From Lacrimispora indolis DSM 755 (lineage in GTDB: Bacteria > Bacillota > Clostridia > Lachnospirales > Lachnospiraceae): a stretch of DNA of 64,000 nucleotides. This document shows positions 44,992 through 53,906 of this stretch, piece after piece. The position numbers and the translations under genes were made by a program. The notes below the pieces were generated by a model. It worked only from the letters and a program-made list of their open reading frames with translations, searched no databases and was not told the origin of the DNA. Every line of letters starts with the position of its first letter. Within the stretch, counting starts at the first letter, position 1. The DNA is taken from NCBI RefSeq assembly GCF_000526995.1, contig NZ_AZUI01000001.1:1922001-1986000 (forward strand), read 5' to 3'.

Positions 44992-45231
44992 TATATATTT
45001 GCGATAAAGCATTATAAATTTGGTTAATTTTTGATATATTATTAACAAATACAAAAAGATATGAATTAACTTCTATAAAAAGTAGATTAAAATATGAATA
45101 AAAATATACTTTATAAACAACAAAAATCTTGTAACACACTGCTCATCCACAATTGGAAACAGATACCAGGCCTTTAATCAGGTATTTGCGTTCTGGAATA
45201 TCCGGGAAAGCCTCCGGAAAAGAGAATGGTA

Positions 45232-45260
45232 TTCACAAACGTCCGGGAATAGGGTATAAT
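45232..45260 (+). promoter_or_regulatory. Promoter of choline-binding protein gene
   Basis: TTCACA (45232-45237) and TATAAT (45255-45260) are 17 bp apart. The stretch 45000-45231 is AT-rich and holds nothing else recognisable. Confidence 0.6.
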
Positions 45261-45313
45261 AATTCTATTGCGCAGTAATTTGAAATTTAAGAAAGAAAGA
45301 CGGGGGATCGTTT

Positions 45314-46267
45314 ATGAATGGTAAAAGAATCTTATCACTGGTACTTGCTGTTACAATGGCAGCAGGGCTTAACAGCATGACTTCTATGGCTGCCACCAGA
45401 AAGAAGATCACTACGGTGAACTTGTCCGTGTCTGCGGATGTGGTGCCGGGAGGTTCCGTTTTTGACCAGCAGGCTGAGCTCACAGTAAAAAACGGCAAAA
45501 TTGATGTGGGAGAATATGAATTTACCAACAGCGGATTTCAGTGGTATGAGCATGATGTGCCAAGGCTGGAAGTAAAGCTGTATGCACAGGAAGGATATTA
45601 TTTTTCAGTTTCTGAGTCTGGTTTCACCATTAGTGGGGGAACCTTCGTAAAGCAGGCAAGGGAAGATTTCAGCCAGACGCTGACATTGACCATTGATCTT
45701 CCCAGGGTGGGAGAATTTACCCAGGACATAACAAGTGCAGAGTGGGGTTCTAAAACCATGGCAGTATGGAGTCCTGCAGCAGGAGCCGGAAGCTATGAAG
45801 TGAAGCTGTACCGTGACGGAAAGCATACGGGAGGGGTTAAGACCTCCGTGGGAACGAGTCTGGATCTTTCCGGGTCAATGGGAAAGGTGGGGAACTACAC
45901 CTTTAAGGTGCGCCCGGTGAGTAAGCAGAACTCTGAGAATAAAGGTGATTGGGTGGAGTCTTCCGCCAACTACGTGGATGCGGCGGCAGCTGAACAAAAC
46001 CGCACCTCTTCCGGGAACAGTGGGGGATGGAAGCAGGATGGAACCGGCTGGTGGTATGCCAACAACGACGGAACCTATCCGGCAGAAATCTGGCAGAGTA
46101 TCGATGGACAGTGGTATTTCTTCAACGCAAGGGGCTATATGGCTACAGGGTGGGTTGAGTGGAACGGAAAGCAGTATTACTGCGATCTTGCAGGAGGACA
46201 GATGCTTTCAAACACCACAACCCCTGACGGAGTCAGGGTCGGAGCCGACGGAGCAAAGCTTCCTTAA
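45314..46267 (+). CDS. Secreted choline-binding-repeat cell wall protein
   Basis: A 317-aa exported protein. A signal peptide ends near residue 27 (MTSMA-ATRK), followed by two beta-rich domains of unknown type (about 30-140 and 140-230, the second fibronectin-III-like) and C-terminal choline-binding-type repeats: GTGWWYANNDGTYPAEIW, then QWYFFNARGYMATGWVEW. These repeats hold proteins to the cell wall teichoic acid or polysaccharide. It is followed by a terminator. Confidence 0.82.
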   Translation: MNGKRILSLVLAVTMAAGLNSMTSMAATRKKITTVNLSVSADVVPGGSVFDQQAELTVKNGKIDVGEYEFTNSGFQWYEHDVPRLEVKLYAQEGYYFSVSESGFTISGGTFVKQAREDFSQTLTLTIDLPRVGEFTQDITSAEWGSKTMAVWSPAAGAGSYEVKLYRDGKHTGGVKTSVGTSLDLSGSMGKVGNYTFKVRPVSKQNSENKGDWVESSANYVDAAAAEQNRTSSGNSGGWKQDGTGWWYANNDGTYPAEIWQSIDGQWYFFNARGYMATGWVEWNGKQYYCDLAGGQMLSNTTTPDGVRVGADGAKLP

Positions 46268-46285
46268 GGATTTAAAGATGAATTG

Positions 46286-46314
46286 GCGGGCTGCTTTTTG
46301 CGGTCCGCTTTTTT
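46286..46314 (+). terminator. Intrinsic terminator after choline-binding protein
   Basis: GCGGGCTGC pairs with GCGGTCCGC (two G-U pairs) and is followed by TTTTTT. Confidence 0.75.
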
Positions 46315-46396
46315 GCCGTCTGAGGGCCCCTGCTTTTAAAAAAACTTGTAGGATTAAGGATTATATCATATAATAACAGGGCGGAGGCAGATAAGA

Positions 46397-47482
46397 ATGA
46401 CAGAAAAAAAGACGGGAAAGCGTTACCAACGGGTACTGGCGGCAGCCGTTGTCCTATTAACTCTTTTCTTGGCAGGCTGCAGCCCGGCAGCCGCAGATCC
46501 TTCCCCATTCCCTCAGGGAAATGAGGCAGGCGCGGATTTAAAGGTACATTTTATTGACGTGGGCCAGGGAGACAGCACATTAATTGAAAAAGACGGGCAT
46601 TTCATGCTCATAGACGCAGGAGAGCGGGATCAGGGAGAGATTGTTGCCTCCTATCTGGAGAAACAGGGAGTGAAGACGCTGGACTATGTGATCGGAACCC
46701 ATCCCCATTCAGACCACATCGGCGGCCTGGAGACGGTTATCCGGAAATTCGGCGTTCAGAAGGTCCTTTTGCCGGAAAAAGAACACACTACGAAGGTTTA
46801 TGAGCGATTGTTAGATGCCATAGCGGATAAAGGTTTAAAAGTCACCATTCCAAAGCCGGGGGATGGTTATTCCCTTGGGGAGGCTTCATTTCAGATCATA
46901 GCTCCCGTCAGGGACTATGGAGATAATTTGAATAACTGGTCCATAGGCCTGCGGCTGGTTTATGGAAAGAACAGCTTTGTTTTATGCGGAGATGCGGAAA
47001 AGGAAGCGGAAGAGGATATGGCAGCAGGCGGTCTCCCCTTAAAGGCCGATGTGCTGAAGCTTTCCCATCATGGAAGCTCCACCTCATCCGCTCCGGGCTT
47101 TATGGATAAGGTGGATCCGGAATATGCGGTGATCTCCTGCGGTAAAAATAATGATTATGGGCATCCTCACAGGGAGATCCTGGAGATGCTAAAGAAGCGG
47201 AACATCAAAGCTTTGCGCACGGATCAGCTTGGGACCATTGTGGCGGTGAGCGACGGATCAAAGGTCACCTTTCCGGCAATTGGGGAAGATGCAGGTGAGG
47301 ACAGGGCGCAAAGTACGGCAGCTGTCCAGGATTATGTGATAAATACCAACACGAAGAAATTTCACAGACCGGACTGCAAGTCAGCAGCCTCCATGAAAAA
47401 AGAGAACCGGAAGGCTTATCAGGGGGCCAGAGAGGAATTGATCGGAATGGGGTATGAACCGTGCCAAAGCTGCAATCCTTAA
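46397..47482 (+). CDS. ComEC/Rec2-like metallo-beta-lactamase-fold hydrolase lipoprotein
   Basis: A 361-aa lipoprotein. Lipobox LAGC with Cys28 follows a signal peptide. The MBL domain begins VHFIDVGQGDSTLIEKDG and carries the metal motif THPHSDHIGG (about residues 99-108), FVLCGDAEKEAEE and LKLSHHGSSTSSAP, as in the nuclease domain of ComEC. The C-terminal 45 residues are Ada-like metal-binding: KFHRPDCKSAASM and YEPCQSCNP. Stand-alone secreted relatives are probably nucleases; function is inferred. It is operonic with DUF3006 and the exonuclease gene. Confidence 0.85.
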   Translation: MTEKKTGKRYQRVLAAAVVLLTLFLAGCSPAAADPSPFPQGNEAGADLKVHFIDVGQGDSTLIEKDGHFMLIDAGERDQGEIVASYLEKQGVKTLDYVIGTHPHSDHIGGLETVIRKFGVQKVLLPEKEHTTKVYERLLDAIADKGLKVTIPKPGDGYSLGEASFQIIAPVRDYGDNLNNWSIGLRLVYGKNSFVLCGDAEKEAEEDMAAGGLPLKADVLKLSHHGSSTSSAPGFMDKVDPEYAVISCGKNNDYGHPHREILEMLKKRNIKALRTDQLGTIVAVSDGSKVTFPAIGEDAGEDRAQSTAAVQDYVINTNTKKFHRPDCKSAASMKKENRKAYQGAREELIGMGYEPCQSCNP

Positions 47483-47510
47483 TCTGGGGGAGAAAGGAAG
47501 AGGAAAGGTT

Positions 47511-47723
47511 ATGAAGGTTACCATAGACAGGATAGGAGAAACCCTTGTCATCTGCGAGGATGAAAACGGGGACATGGTAAAGGTCCGGGCCTCTGCGCTG
47601 CCGGAAGGCGTAAAGGAAGGAGACATTCTCACAGAGGAAGACGGGACATGGACATTTGAGAGGGAAGAGACGGAAAGGCGCAGGCAGAGGATTCGTGACA
47701 AGCTGAGAGGTCTGACAGAATAA
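47511..47723 (+). CDS. DUF3006-family small protein
   Basis: A 70-aa soluble protein starting MKVTIDRIGETLVICEDENG, with a basic tail (ETERRRQRIRDKLRGL). DUF3006 proteins commonly follow ComEC-like MBL genes, as here. The longer frame from 47454 lies inside the upstream gene and lacks a binding site, and GAGGAAAGG favours ATG 47511. Function unknown. Confidence 0.8.
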   Translation: MKVTIDRIGETLVICEDENGDMVKVRASALPEGVKEGDILTEEDGTWTFEREETERRRQRIRDKLRGLTE

Positions 47724-47734
47724 AGGATTAGAAT

Positions 47735-48727
47735 ATGAAGAATTATATTGTACTGGATCTGGAATGGAACCAGAGTGCCGGAGGGAAGGAAGAGGCGGTA
47801 GAGCGCCTTCCCTTTGAAATCATAGAGATCGGGGCTGTGAAGCTTAATGAAGGGCTGGAAGAAGTGGGTGAATTTAAGAGACTGATACGGCCCAGGATCT
47901 ATCCGGAACTTCATGAAAAGATATTGGAAGTAACCCACATGGATGAAAAAACCCTGATGGAAGAAGGCAGGGACTTTGAGGAAGCCATAAAGGAGTTTTT
48001 AAAGTGGTGCGGAGAGGAAGCCGTATTCTGTACCTGGGGTTCCATGGACTTAACCGAGCTGCAGAGGAATATGGCGTTTTATGGAATCATAAACCCCTTT
48101 CCAAAGCCCTTTCTCTACTATGATGTACAGAAGCTTTACAGCCTCCTTTATGGGGATGGCAAAGACCGGCAGTCCCTTGATATTGCGGTTTTAGAGATGC
48201 AGATCATGGAAGAGAGGCCCTTTCACCGAGCCCTTGACGATGCCCATTACACCGGGCGTGTTATGCATAAAATGGACTTTGATAAGGTCCGGGAATACTG
48301 GTCAACGGATTATTACCGCCTGCCGGAAAATAAGGAGGAGGAAGTATATCTGGTGTTTCCAAGGTACTCCAAATACATTTCAAGGCCCTTTGAGTCAAAG
48401 CAGGATGCCATTGGGGACAAAACCGTCACTGATGTCATTTGCTGCAAGTGCAACCGGATGCTGAGAAAGAAAATCAGATGGTTTTCCGTGAACCAGAAGT
48501 TTTATACGGCTCTTGGTATCTGTCCTGAACATGGAAATGTAAAGGGAAAGATCCGCATGAGGCGCACCGATGACGGCAGGGTCTATGTGGTGAAGACTAT
48601 GAGGCTGGTGGGAGAGGAAGACATCCGGGAGATCTACGAGAAAAAGGAAGAAACCAGAAAAAAACGGGTGGAAAAGACCAAGATACGAAAGCAGAATAAA
48701 AAGAAGGGGGATGCCCCCCTTTCCTAA
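47735..48727 (+). CDS. DEDDh 3'-5' exonuclease with Cys-rich C-terminal domain (KapD/DnaQ-like)
   Basis: A 330-aa exonuclease. YIVLDLEWNQ (DxE), a middle CTWGSMDLTEL and HRALDDAHYTG (catalytic His/Asp) complete the DEDDh set within the first about 190 residues. The extra C-terminal part has VICCKCNRML and LGICPEHGN, a zinc-ribbon-like arrangement, then a Lys-rich tail. The stop overlaps the convergent kdpE-like stop by four bases. Substrate (DNA or RNA) is not known. Confidence 0.85.
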   Translation: MKNYIVLDLEWNQSAGGKEEAVERLPFEIIEIGAVKLNEGLEEVGEFKRLIRPRIYPELHEKILEVTHMDEKTLMEEGRDFEEAIKEFLKWCGEEAVFCTWGSMDLTELQRNMAFYGIINPFPKPFLYYDVQKLYSLLYGDGKDRQSLDIAVLEMQIMEERPFHRALDDAHYTGRVMHKMDFDKVREYWSTDYYRLPENKEEEVYLVFPRYSKYISRPFESKQDAIGDKTVTDVICCKCNRMLRKKIRWFSVNQKFYTALGICPEHGNVKGKIRMRRTDDGRVYVVKTMRLVGEEDIREIYEKKEETRKKRVEKTKIRKQNKKKGDAPLS

Positions 48728-49434
48728 GTTTCGCTTTCCTTCATCCGGTATCCGACTCCGATTTCCGTGAAAATATATTTTGGTTCCGCCGGATTGTTTT
48801 CTATTTTTCTGCGGATGTGGGCCATATTGACCCGGAGGATCTGGTTATTGTTATCCGCGTAAGGCCCCCAGATGTGGCTTATGATATAGTCATAAGTCAG
48901 GACCTTGCCGGAATTTTCCGCAAGAAGGGAGACCAGCTTGTATTCGATCTGAGTCAAATGGATTTTGCGCCCTTCAAGTGTGACCAGACGCTTGGCAAAA
49001 TCAATAAACAGGCCGTCGCTGCTGTAGGGGGTGGGTATGACAGCTCCATCCATGGTGCTGACGGTAGGCCTTCCATGGCGAAGGGCAGTGCGGATCCTGG
49101 CCAGCAGCTCGCTGGTTCCAAAGGGCTTGGTGATATAATCATCGGCGCCGAAATCAAGGGCGGCTACCTTTTCGTGTTCCTGGGTCCTGGCGGAAATGAC
49201 TATAATCGGAATGGAAGTCCAGCTTCGGACGCTTTTTATAATATCAATTCCGTCCAGGTCAGGAAGTCCTAAGTCCAAAAGAATCACATCCGGGCAGAGG
49301 GAATTGATCAGGGCCAGTCCATCCCGCCCGTTATAGGCCGTATTTACTTTATAATCATGTCTTTCTAAAGCGCTTTCAATAAAGTTGCAGATATTCTTTT
49401 CGTCTTCAATCATGACGATTGTAAACTTACTCAT
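48724..49434 (-). CDS. kdpE: KdpE-like OmpR-family response regulator
   Basis: A 236-aa regulator. Receiver domain with phospho-Asp in DVILLDLGLPDLDG and Lys in DYITKPFGTSEL; C-terminal OmpR winged helix (about 135-236) with LTQIEYKLVSLLAENSGKVL and MAHIRRKIENNPAEPKYIFT. GGGGAGA favours ATG 49434 over the ATG at 49440. It overlaps the kinase stop. No kdpFABC genes are present, so targets lie elsewhere. Confidence 0.9.
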   Translation of the reverse strand: MSKFTIVMIEDEKNICNFIESALERHDYKVNTAYNGRDGLALINSLCPDVILLDLGLPDLDGIDIIKSVRSWTSIPIIVISARTQEHEKVAALDFGADDYITKPFGTSELLARIRTALRHGRPTVSTMDGAVIPTPYSSDGLFIDFAKRLVTLEGRKIHLTQIEYKLVSLLAENSGKVLTYDYIISHIWGPYADNNNQILRVNMAHIRRKIENNPAEPKYIFTEIGVGYRMKESET

Positions 49435-50518
49435 AAGCATTCTCCCCTAATGGTAGTGTAAATGTAAAAACTGCGCCATGATCTTCATTGGCTGCTGTGA
49501 TTTTTCCGTCGTGGGCAGTAACAATGGCCTTGCAGATGGAAAGCCCGATCCCCATTCCCTTATGGGAATCATAGCTGCTGTTGGGCGATGAGGTATAACC
49601 GTCAAATAAGGTGTCCAGCCGTTCCGGGGAAATTCCCACACCCTGGTCCCGCACCTCAAACCAGGCATAACCATCCTCAACGAATATGGACAGGCTGATG
49701 GGTTCCTTTGAATTGGAATGGTAAACAGCATTTTCCAGAAGGTTGATGATGACCTGTTCGATCAAAGTGGCATCCATGGGAACCATGATAAACTCATCTG
49801 GTACGGTCACATGGACAACGGATTTGGGCAGTCTTTTGTGAAAACGCTCAATGGCTTCGGAAGCAACCTCTTCCAATGGTTCCGGACGCTTTGAAACATG
49901 AGCTCCCGTATCCCGTATCCTGGTAACGCTAAGCAGGTTTTCCACCATATTTAAGAGCCAGTTGGCGTCTTCGCGGATATTGGAAACCAGGCTGGTCTTT
50001 TCTGACTCCTGCATGTTGACGGAGTTTTCCAGATATGTGTTGCTTGCGCCGATGATCCCTGTGAGAGGGGTCCGAAGGTCATGGGAAATGGCCCGCAAGA
50101 GGTTTGCCCGTAAGGCTTCCTTTTCCGCCTCCATTAACATCTTTTCCCGCTCGTTTATGATACGGCTTTGTTCTTTTAAGTGAGTGGTAGTGGTGCTTGT
50201 AATAGTTGAAATGATCAGCAGTGCAATGAAAGTAACAGGATATCCTTCCATTACAAAGTTAAACGCCATATATGGGTAAGTAAACACAAAGTTTACACAG
50301 ATCACACTGATAAAAGAGGCAATGACTCCCGGTATATAACCGCTGGAATAGCGGGAGATCAATACAACTGCCATCATATAAATGATTCCCACGTTGTTAG
50401 TATACCCGCCCAGTATGTGCATCATGTAGGAGAGGGCGGTGGCAAATAAAAGGCAGACAAAGGTGACAATGAAATTCCGAAGCAAGTCCTTTTTGGATAT
50501 GATTTTCTGTTTATTCAT
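49427..50518 (-). CDS. KdpD-like sensor histidine kinase (C-terminal half form)
   Basis: A 363-aa kinase with four predicted helices of the DUF4118 type (about 12-105), then HisKA with AISHDLRTPLTGIIG and HATPase with LLENAVYHSNSKEP, VRDQGVGISPERLD and KGMGIGLSICKAIV. The large N-terminal KdpD and USP sensor domains of full-length KdpD are absent, so it is a short KdpD-like kinase. AAGGAG lies six bases before the ATG. Confidence 0.9.
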   Translation of the reverse strand: MNKQKIISKKDLLRNFIVTFVCLLFATALSYMMHILGGYTNNVGIIYMMAVVLISRYSSGYIPGVIASFISVICVNFVFTYPYMAFNFVMEGYPVTFIALLIISTITSTTTTHLKEQSRIINEREKMLMEAEKEALRANLLRAISHDLRTPLTGIIGASNTYLENSVNMQESEKTSLVSNIREDANWLLNMVENLLSVTRIRDTGAHVSKRPEPLEEVASEAIERFHKRLPKSVVHVTVPDEFIMVPMDATLIEQVIINLLENAVYHSNSKEPISLSIFVEDGYAWFEVRDQGVGISPERLDTLFDGYTSSPNSSYDSHKGMGIGLSICKAIVTAHDGKITAANEDHGAVFTFTLPLGENAYE

Positions 50519-50535
50519 GAAATCTCCTTTTGCAG

Positions 50536-52095
50536 CTAACGGAATTTGAAACGGCCGCCCCGCCGTCCTTTCCGCTTTGATGAATAGGAACTGCGCCTTT
50601 GTTCCAGAATGCTGTTGAATTCATCGGCAGAGACCCCGGAGTCCTGGAGGCGTTTCATACGCTGTTCCCGCCGTATAAGGAAATCCTGCTCCTCTCTGTG
50701 TTTCCGGTACAGAAAGAAGGTGACTGCCCCTCCGATCACTGCCACAGCGCCCACACTTCCTAAAATAAGCCAGGCTGCTAATGGGATCTCAAAGGGTCTT
50801 AAAGCCTTTTCCCGGTAATCTTCCGCTTCTTTTTCCAGATTCCTTCCGGTAGGCTTGGTGGAAGTCTGGGTGGCGGACGGATCCAAATCCTCCATGGAAT
50901 CGGAGAGGGTTTCGGCCTGAGGTACCGTGGCTGCCCCGGCTTCCTGTGTCTTGTTCTGGAATAAGGCTTCATTCACCTCCAGGAAAGTGCAGCCAACCAC
51001 ACGGTCATTATAACGGTAGTTTATCTTTGCGATGGCATTTGGCGGGTCCCCGGATGAAATATCATAGCTGAGCTCCGGCTTTGCATCGGAAAAATTTGCT
51101 GTTTTAGGCAGGATGATCCGGCTGTCAGGGTCCAGGATCAGGGCCTCCGGTTTGGTGATGGACAATCCGCTGAAATTTAAGTCGCTGGTAATGGAGCTGT
51201 AGGTTTTTTCGTATTCCGCAGCTTTTAAGGAAACAAAATTTTCAAAACCAAAATCCAGAAGATTTTTGGTGTCAGTCCAATACTGGGGAGTCGATCCTTT
51301 TAAGATGATGGTAATCAGCTTTAATCCCTTTTTTTCCGCACAGGTTATGAGGGTGTTGCCGGCCAGCGTGGTGTAGCCGGTTTTGCCTCCTACAATGCCC
51401 GGATAGTAGTAAGGCGTGCTTTTGCGCATCATCTTGTGGCCAGGATAGATGGTAAGCCCTTCTTTATTGATGGAGTTGGGCGGAAGCTTATAATAGGTTG
51501 TGGAATCAATCTCTTCAAAAACAGGATTGTTAAATGCTGCCCTTGCAATGAGAGCCATGTCGTAAGGAGAAGTATAATGCTCCGGGTTATTTAATCCGCT
51601 GGGATTGGCAAAATGAGTGTTTGTGCATCCCAGTTCCTTTGCCTTGGCATTCATCATGTCAGCAAAGGCTTCCGTGCTTCCTGCCACATGCTCTGCAAGG
51701 GCGTTGGCTGATTCATTGGCTGATTTAAGCAGCAGGGCATAAAGGCAGTCCTTCACAGACAGCTTGTCCCCTTCATTGATTCCGGCGTTGCTGCTTCCGG
51801 ATTCCACATTGTATACGGCGTTATGGGAAAAGGTTACGATTTCGTCCAGACTGCATTTTTCGATAACAATCAGTGCGGTCATGACCTTGGTAATGCTGGC
51901 TGGAAAATATTCACTGTGTATGTTCTGGCCCCAAAGGACGGTCCCTGTATCCGCATCCATCAAAATGGCTCCCTGGGCCTGGACTGAAAGGTTGGAAGGC
52001 CAATCTGCTGCAGCCAGAGAAATCCTTGTAAAGGAGGAGATAAAAAAAAGCAGGCACAGAAAAAATATAGAAATCTTTTTCGTAAATTGAGTCAT
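50536..52095 (-). CDS. D-alanyl-D-alanine carboxypeptidase (DacA/DacF-like, PBP5 type)
   Basis: A 519-aa membrane-anchored peptidase. Signal peptide, then the catalytic SxxK as PASITK (Ser67, Lys70), SAN in LKSANESANALAEHV, and GGKTGYTTLAG. A C-terminal domain (about 300-400) and a final transmembrane helix (PLAAWLILGSVGAVAVIGGA) with an Arg/Lys-rich tail anchor it. It trims peptidoglycan stems. The frame starts at 52137, but GGAGAG favours ATG 52095. Length is at the long end for the family. Confidence 0.92.
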   Translation of the reverse strand: MTQFTKKISIFFLCLLFFISSFTRISLAAADWPSNLSVQAQGAILMDADTGTVLWGQNIHSEYFPASITKVMTALIVIEKCSLDEIVTFSHNAVYNVESGSSNAGINEGDKLSVKDCLYALLLKSANESANALAEHVAGSTEAFADMMNAKAKELGCTNTHFANPSGLNNPEHYTSPYDMALIARAAFNNPVFEEIDSTTYYKLPPNSINKEGLTIYPGHKMMRKSTPYYYPGIVGGKTGYTTLAGNTLITCAEKKGLKLITIILKGSTPQYWTDTKNLLDFGFENFVSLKAAEYEKTYSSITSDLNFSGLSITKPEALILDPDSRIILPKTANFSDAKPELSYDISSGDPPNAIAKINYRYNDRVVGCTFLEVNEALFQNKTQEAGAATVPQAETLSDSMEDLDPSATQTSTKPTGRNLEKEAEDYREKALRPFEIPLAAWLILGSVGAVAVIGGAVTFFLYRKHREEQDFLIRREQRMKRLQDSGVSADEFNSILEQRRSSYSSKRKGRRGGRFKFR

Positions 52096-52216
52096 ATTGA
52101 GTAATCTCTCCATAGGCTTTGATTCAGTTTCAGACAATACTTCAATCTACAGTATAGGTTATTTACCGTAACAAGTAAAGATTATTTAGTATTTTTCCCC
52201 ATTTACGTGCCGGTAA

Positions 52217-52248
52217 ATCAAGGGGATACGCGGACATATCCCCTTGAT
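52217..52248 (-). terminator. Hairpin downstream of TIGR01906-like gene
   Basis: ATCAAGGGGATA (52217-52228) pairs perfectly with TATCCCCTTGAT (52237-52248) around an 8-nt loop. No T-run follows on the minus strand, so termination is uncertain. Confidence 0.5.
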
Positions 52249-52262
52249 CACGAACCCAGGAA

Positions 52263-52958
52263 TTAAAGATCTTTATTTTTTTCCCTGCGCATAAGAAAAA
52301 GACAGGCGGCGAAAATAAGCAGGATGGAGAAAAGGTAGATAAAGCCGATGAGAAAGACCGTGTCCCGGAAAAAGCCTTCCGGAACGATGTTAATGAGCAT
52401 ATCAGTGGAAGGATCCAGCATCCACAAGTCATTTTTAAAGAATATATGGTGGAAGAGGATAAAATATCTTGTAAAATCTGTTGAGATAATGAAGGCTATG
52501 ACAGCGGTCAGGAAAAAAAAGATTCCGGTTCCAGCGCACACGGCCCGGGGAAAGGTCTTCTTAAAGCTGGTTTTTAGTAAAAGGAGAAGGATCAGGCATA
52601 AGGCCATGATCATGAGACAACCTCTTCGTATGGAAAGGGCGCCTAAAAACAGTCCCCGGACATCCTCCATATGGGCGATTTCCCTGGCGTTGAAAAACTC
52701 CCGTTCTACGCCTCCCATGGTGGTTTCCACGTGAAGGTCATCTCTGTCACCCCTCAGATAGGACATCATTTCACCGGTGACGTCAAGAAGATCCTCCATT
52801 GTCATGGAAACTGACTGGGTCACATTATATTTGGCATATTCTTTTTCAAAATATCCCGGCAACCAGTAAACGGCTGCCTCCACGGAGGTGAATAAAAGCA
52901 CGATCATAAGGCAGAAGGAAAAAATGATTCCAGCAGTATATTGCAGAAAACGGTTCAT
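52263..52958 (-). CDS. TIGR01906-family integral membrane protein
   Basis: A 231-aa membrane protein with an N-terminal helix, an extracytoplasmic region (about 35-110, with YFEKEYAKYNVTQSVSMTME and REIAHMEDVRGLF) and four more helices toward the C-terminus. The pattern matches TIGR01906 proteins of clostridia and lactobacilli; function unknown. GGAGG before ATG 52958 fixes the start over a longer frame from 53012. It directly follows the channel gene. Confidence 0.75.
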   Translation of the reverse strand: MNRFLQYTAGIIFSFCLMIVLLFTSVEAAVYWLPGYFEKEYAKYNVTQSVSMTMEDLLDVTGEMMSYLRGDRDDLHVETTMGGVEREFFNAREIAHMEDVRGLFLGALSIRRGCLMIMALCLILLLLLKTSFKKTFPRAVCAGTGIFFFLTAVIAFIISTDFTRYFILFHHIFFKNDLWMLDPSTDMLINIVPEGFFRDTVFLIGFIYLFSILLIFAACLFLMRREKNKDL

Positions 52959-52978
52959 AAGGGTCCTCCTTAAGGAAA

Positions 52979-53629
52979 TTAATTTTTTGTTGCGGTAGGC
53001 AGATTCCAGCAAAAGCGGGTTGCTAAAAGGCGGATCAGAACCACAGAGCAGGCGCCGATCAGCATGGCGATGTCGCCATTTATACAGCTCATAAGCGTTG
53101 CATATATGACCGCCCCTGCAATGGAAGCACAGGCATAAATATGTTTTCTGAGTACATAAGGAGTTTGTCCGGCCATAATGTCCCGCAGAATGCCGCCGCC
53201 CACTCCTGTGATGACGCCTAAAAAGATGATGAGGAAATGGTAATCCCCATAGCCGGACAGCACCGCCGTATCAATTCCCACTACAGTAAAGGCACCAAGT
53301 CCGATGGCATCAAATATGTTCATGACCTTTTCATAGGTTTCTATGGAACGCCCGGCCAGGATCTTCTGGTTTTGCCTTACGATGATAAATAAAAGCATAA
53401 CCGTTATAAAGGCCAGCAATACATAGATGGGGTCCTTAAAAAGGGCAGGAGGTACATTTCCTATGATAATATCCCTTAACATACCGCCTCCCACGGCGGT
53501 GGTAACACCAAGTACAATAACACCAAGAAGATCCAGCCGTTTTTTTATGGCAACCATGGCTCCGGAAGATGCAAATGCGATGGTTCCGATGGCTTCTACA
53601 AAGAAAAACAGGGAAAGTTCAATTTTCAT
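52979..53629 (-). CDS. TRIC/UPF0126 family cation channel (YadS-like)
   Basis: A 216-aa membrane protein of seven helices with two repeated halves. Each has the glycine motif: VTTAVGGGMLRDIIIGNVPP and ITGVGGGILRDIMAGQTPYV. These are the conserved TRIC pore motifs of prokaryotic potassium/cation channels. GGAGG precedes ATG 53629; a longer frame from 53698 lacks a binding site. Nearness to KdpDE genes may hint at ion balance, but this is speculative. Confidence 0.88.
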   Translation of the reverse strand: MKIELSLFFFVEAIGTIAFASSGAMVAIKKRLDLLGVIVLGVTTAVGGGMLRDIIIGNVPPALFKDPIYVLLAFITVMLLFIIVRQNQKILAGRSIETYEKVMNIFDAIGLGAFTVVGIDTAVLSGYGDYHFLIIFLGVITGVGGGILRDIMAGQTPYVLRKHIYACASIAGAVIYATLMSCINGDIAMLIGACSVVLIRLLATRFCWNLPTATKN

Positions 53630-53749
53630 GGATAACCTCCGATACATTCCTCTAAAGGAAATTAAGGCAAGTATAAGATTTAGAGGGGAGTTTGTCAATA
53701 TATGACGGAGCCGGAAACACAGGGATGATCACTATGCTTAAAAATTTAC

Positions 53750-53778
53750 TTGCTTTTTTAAATAAAATTATATATTAT
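53750..53778 (+). promoter_or_regulatory. Promoter of citrate synthase gene
   Basis: TTGCTT (53750-53755) and TATTAT (53773-53778) are 17 bp apart, in an AT-rich stretch. The 128-base leader to ATG 53907 shows no clear fold. Confidence 0.45.
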
Positions 53779-53906
53779 ATTGAAAAGTTCTAACATGAAT
53801 GATTGGAGAATTTTGTAAGGAAGGAAAGGGGATGAAGCAGGCTTAGAAAGCCCAATGGGAGGAGAGCAGTGGAACTCGATGACCTGATTTCAGAAAGAGG
53901 TGTTGC

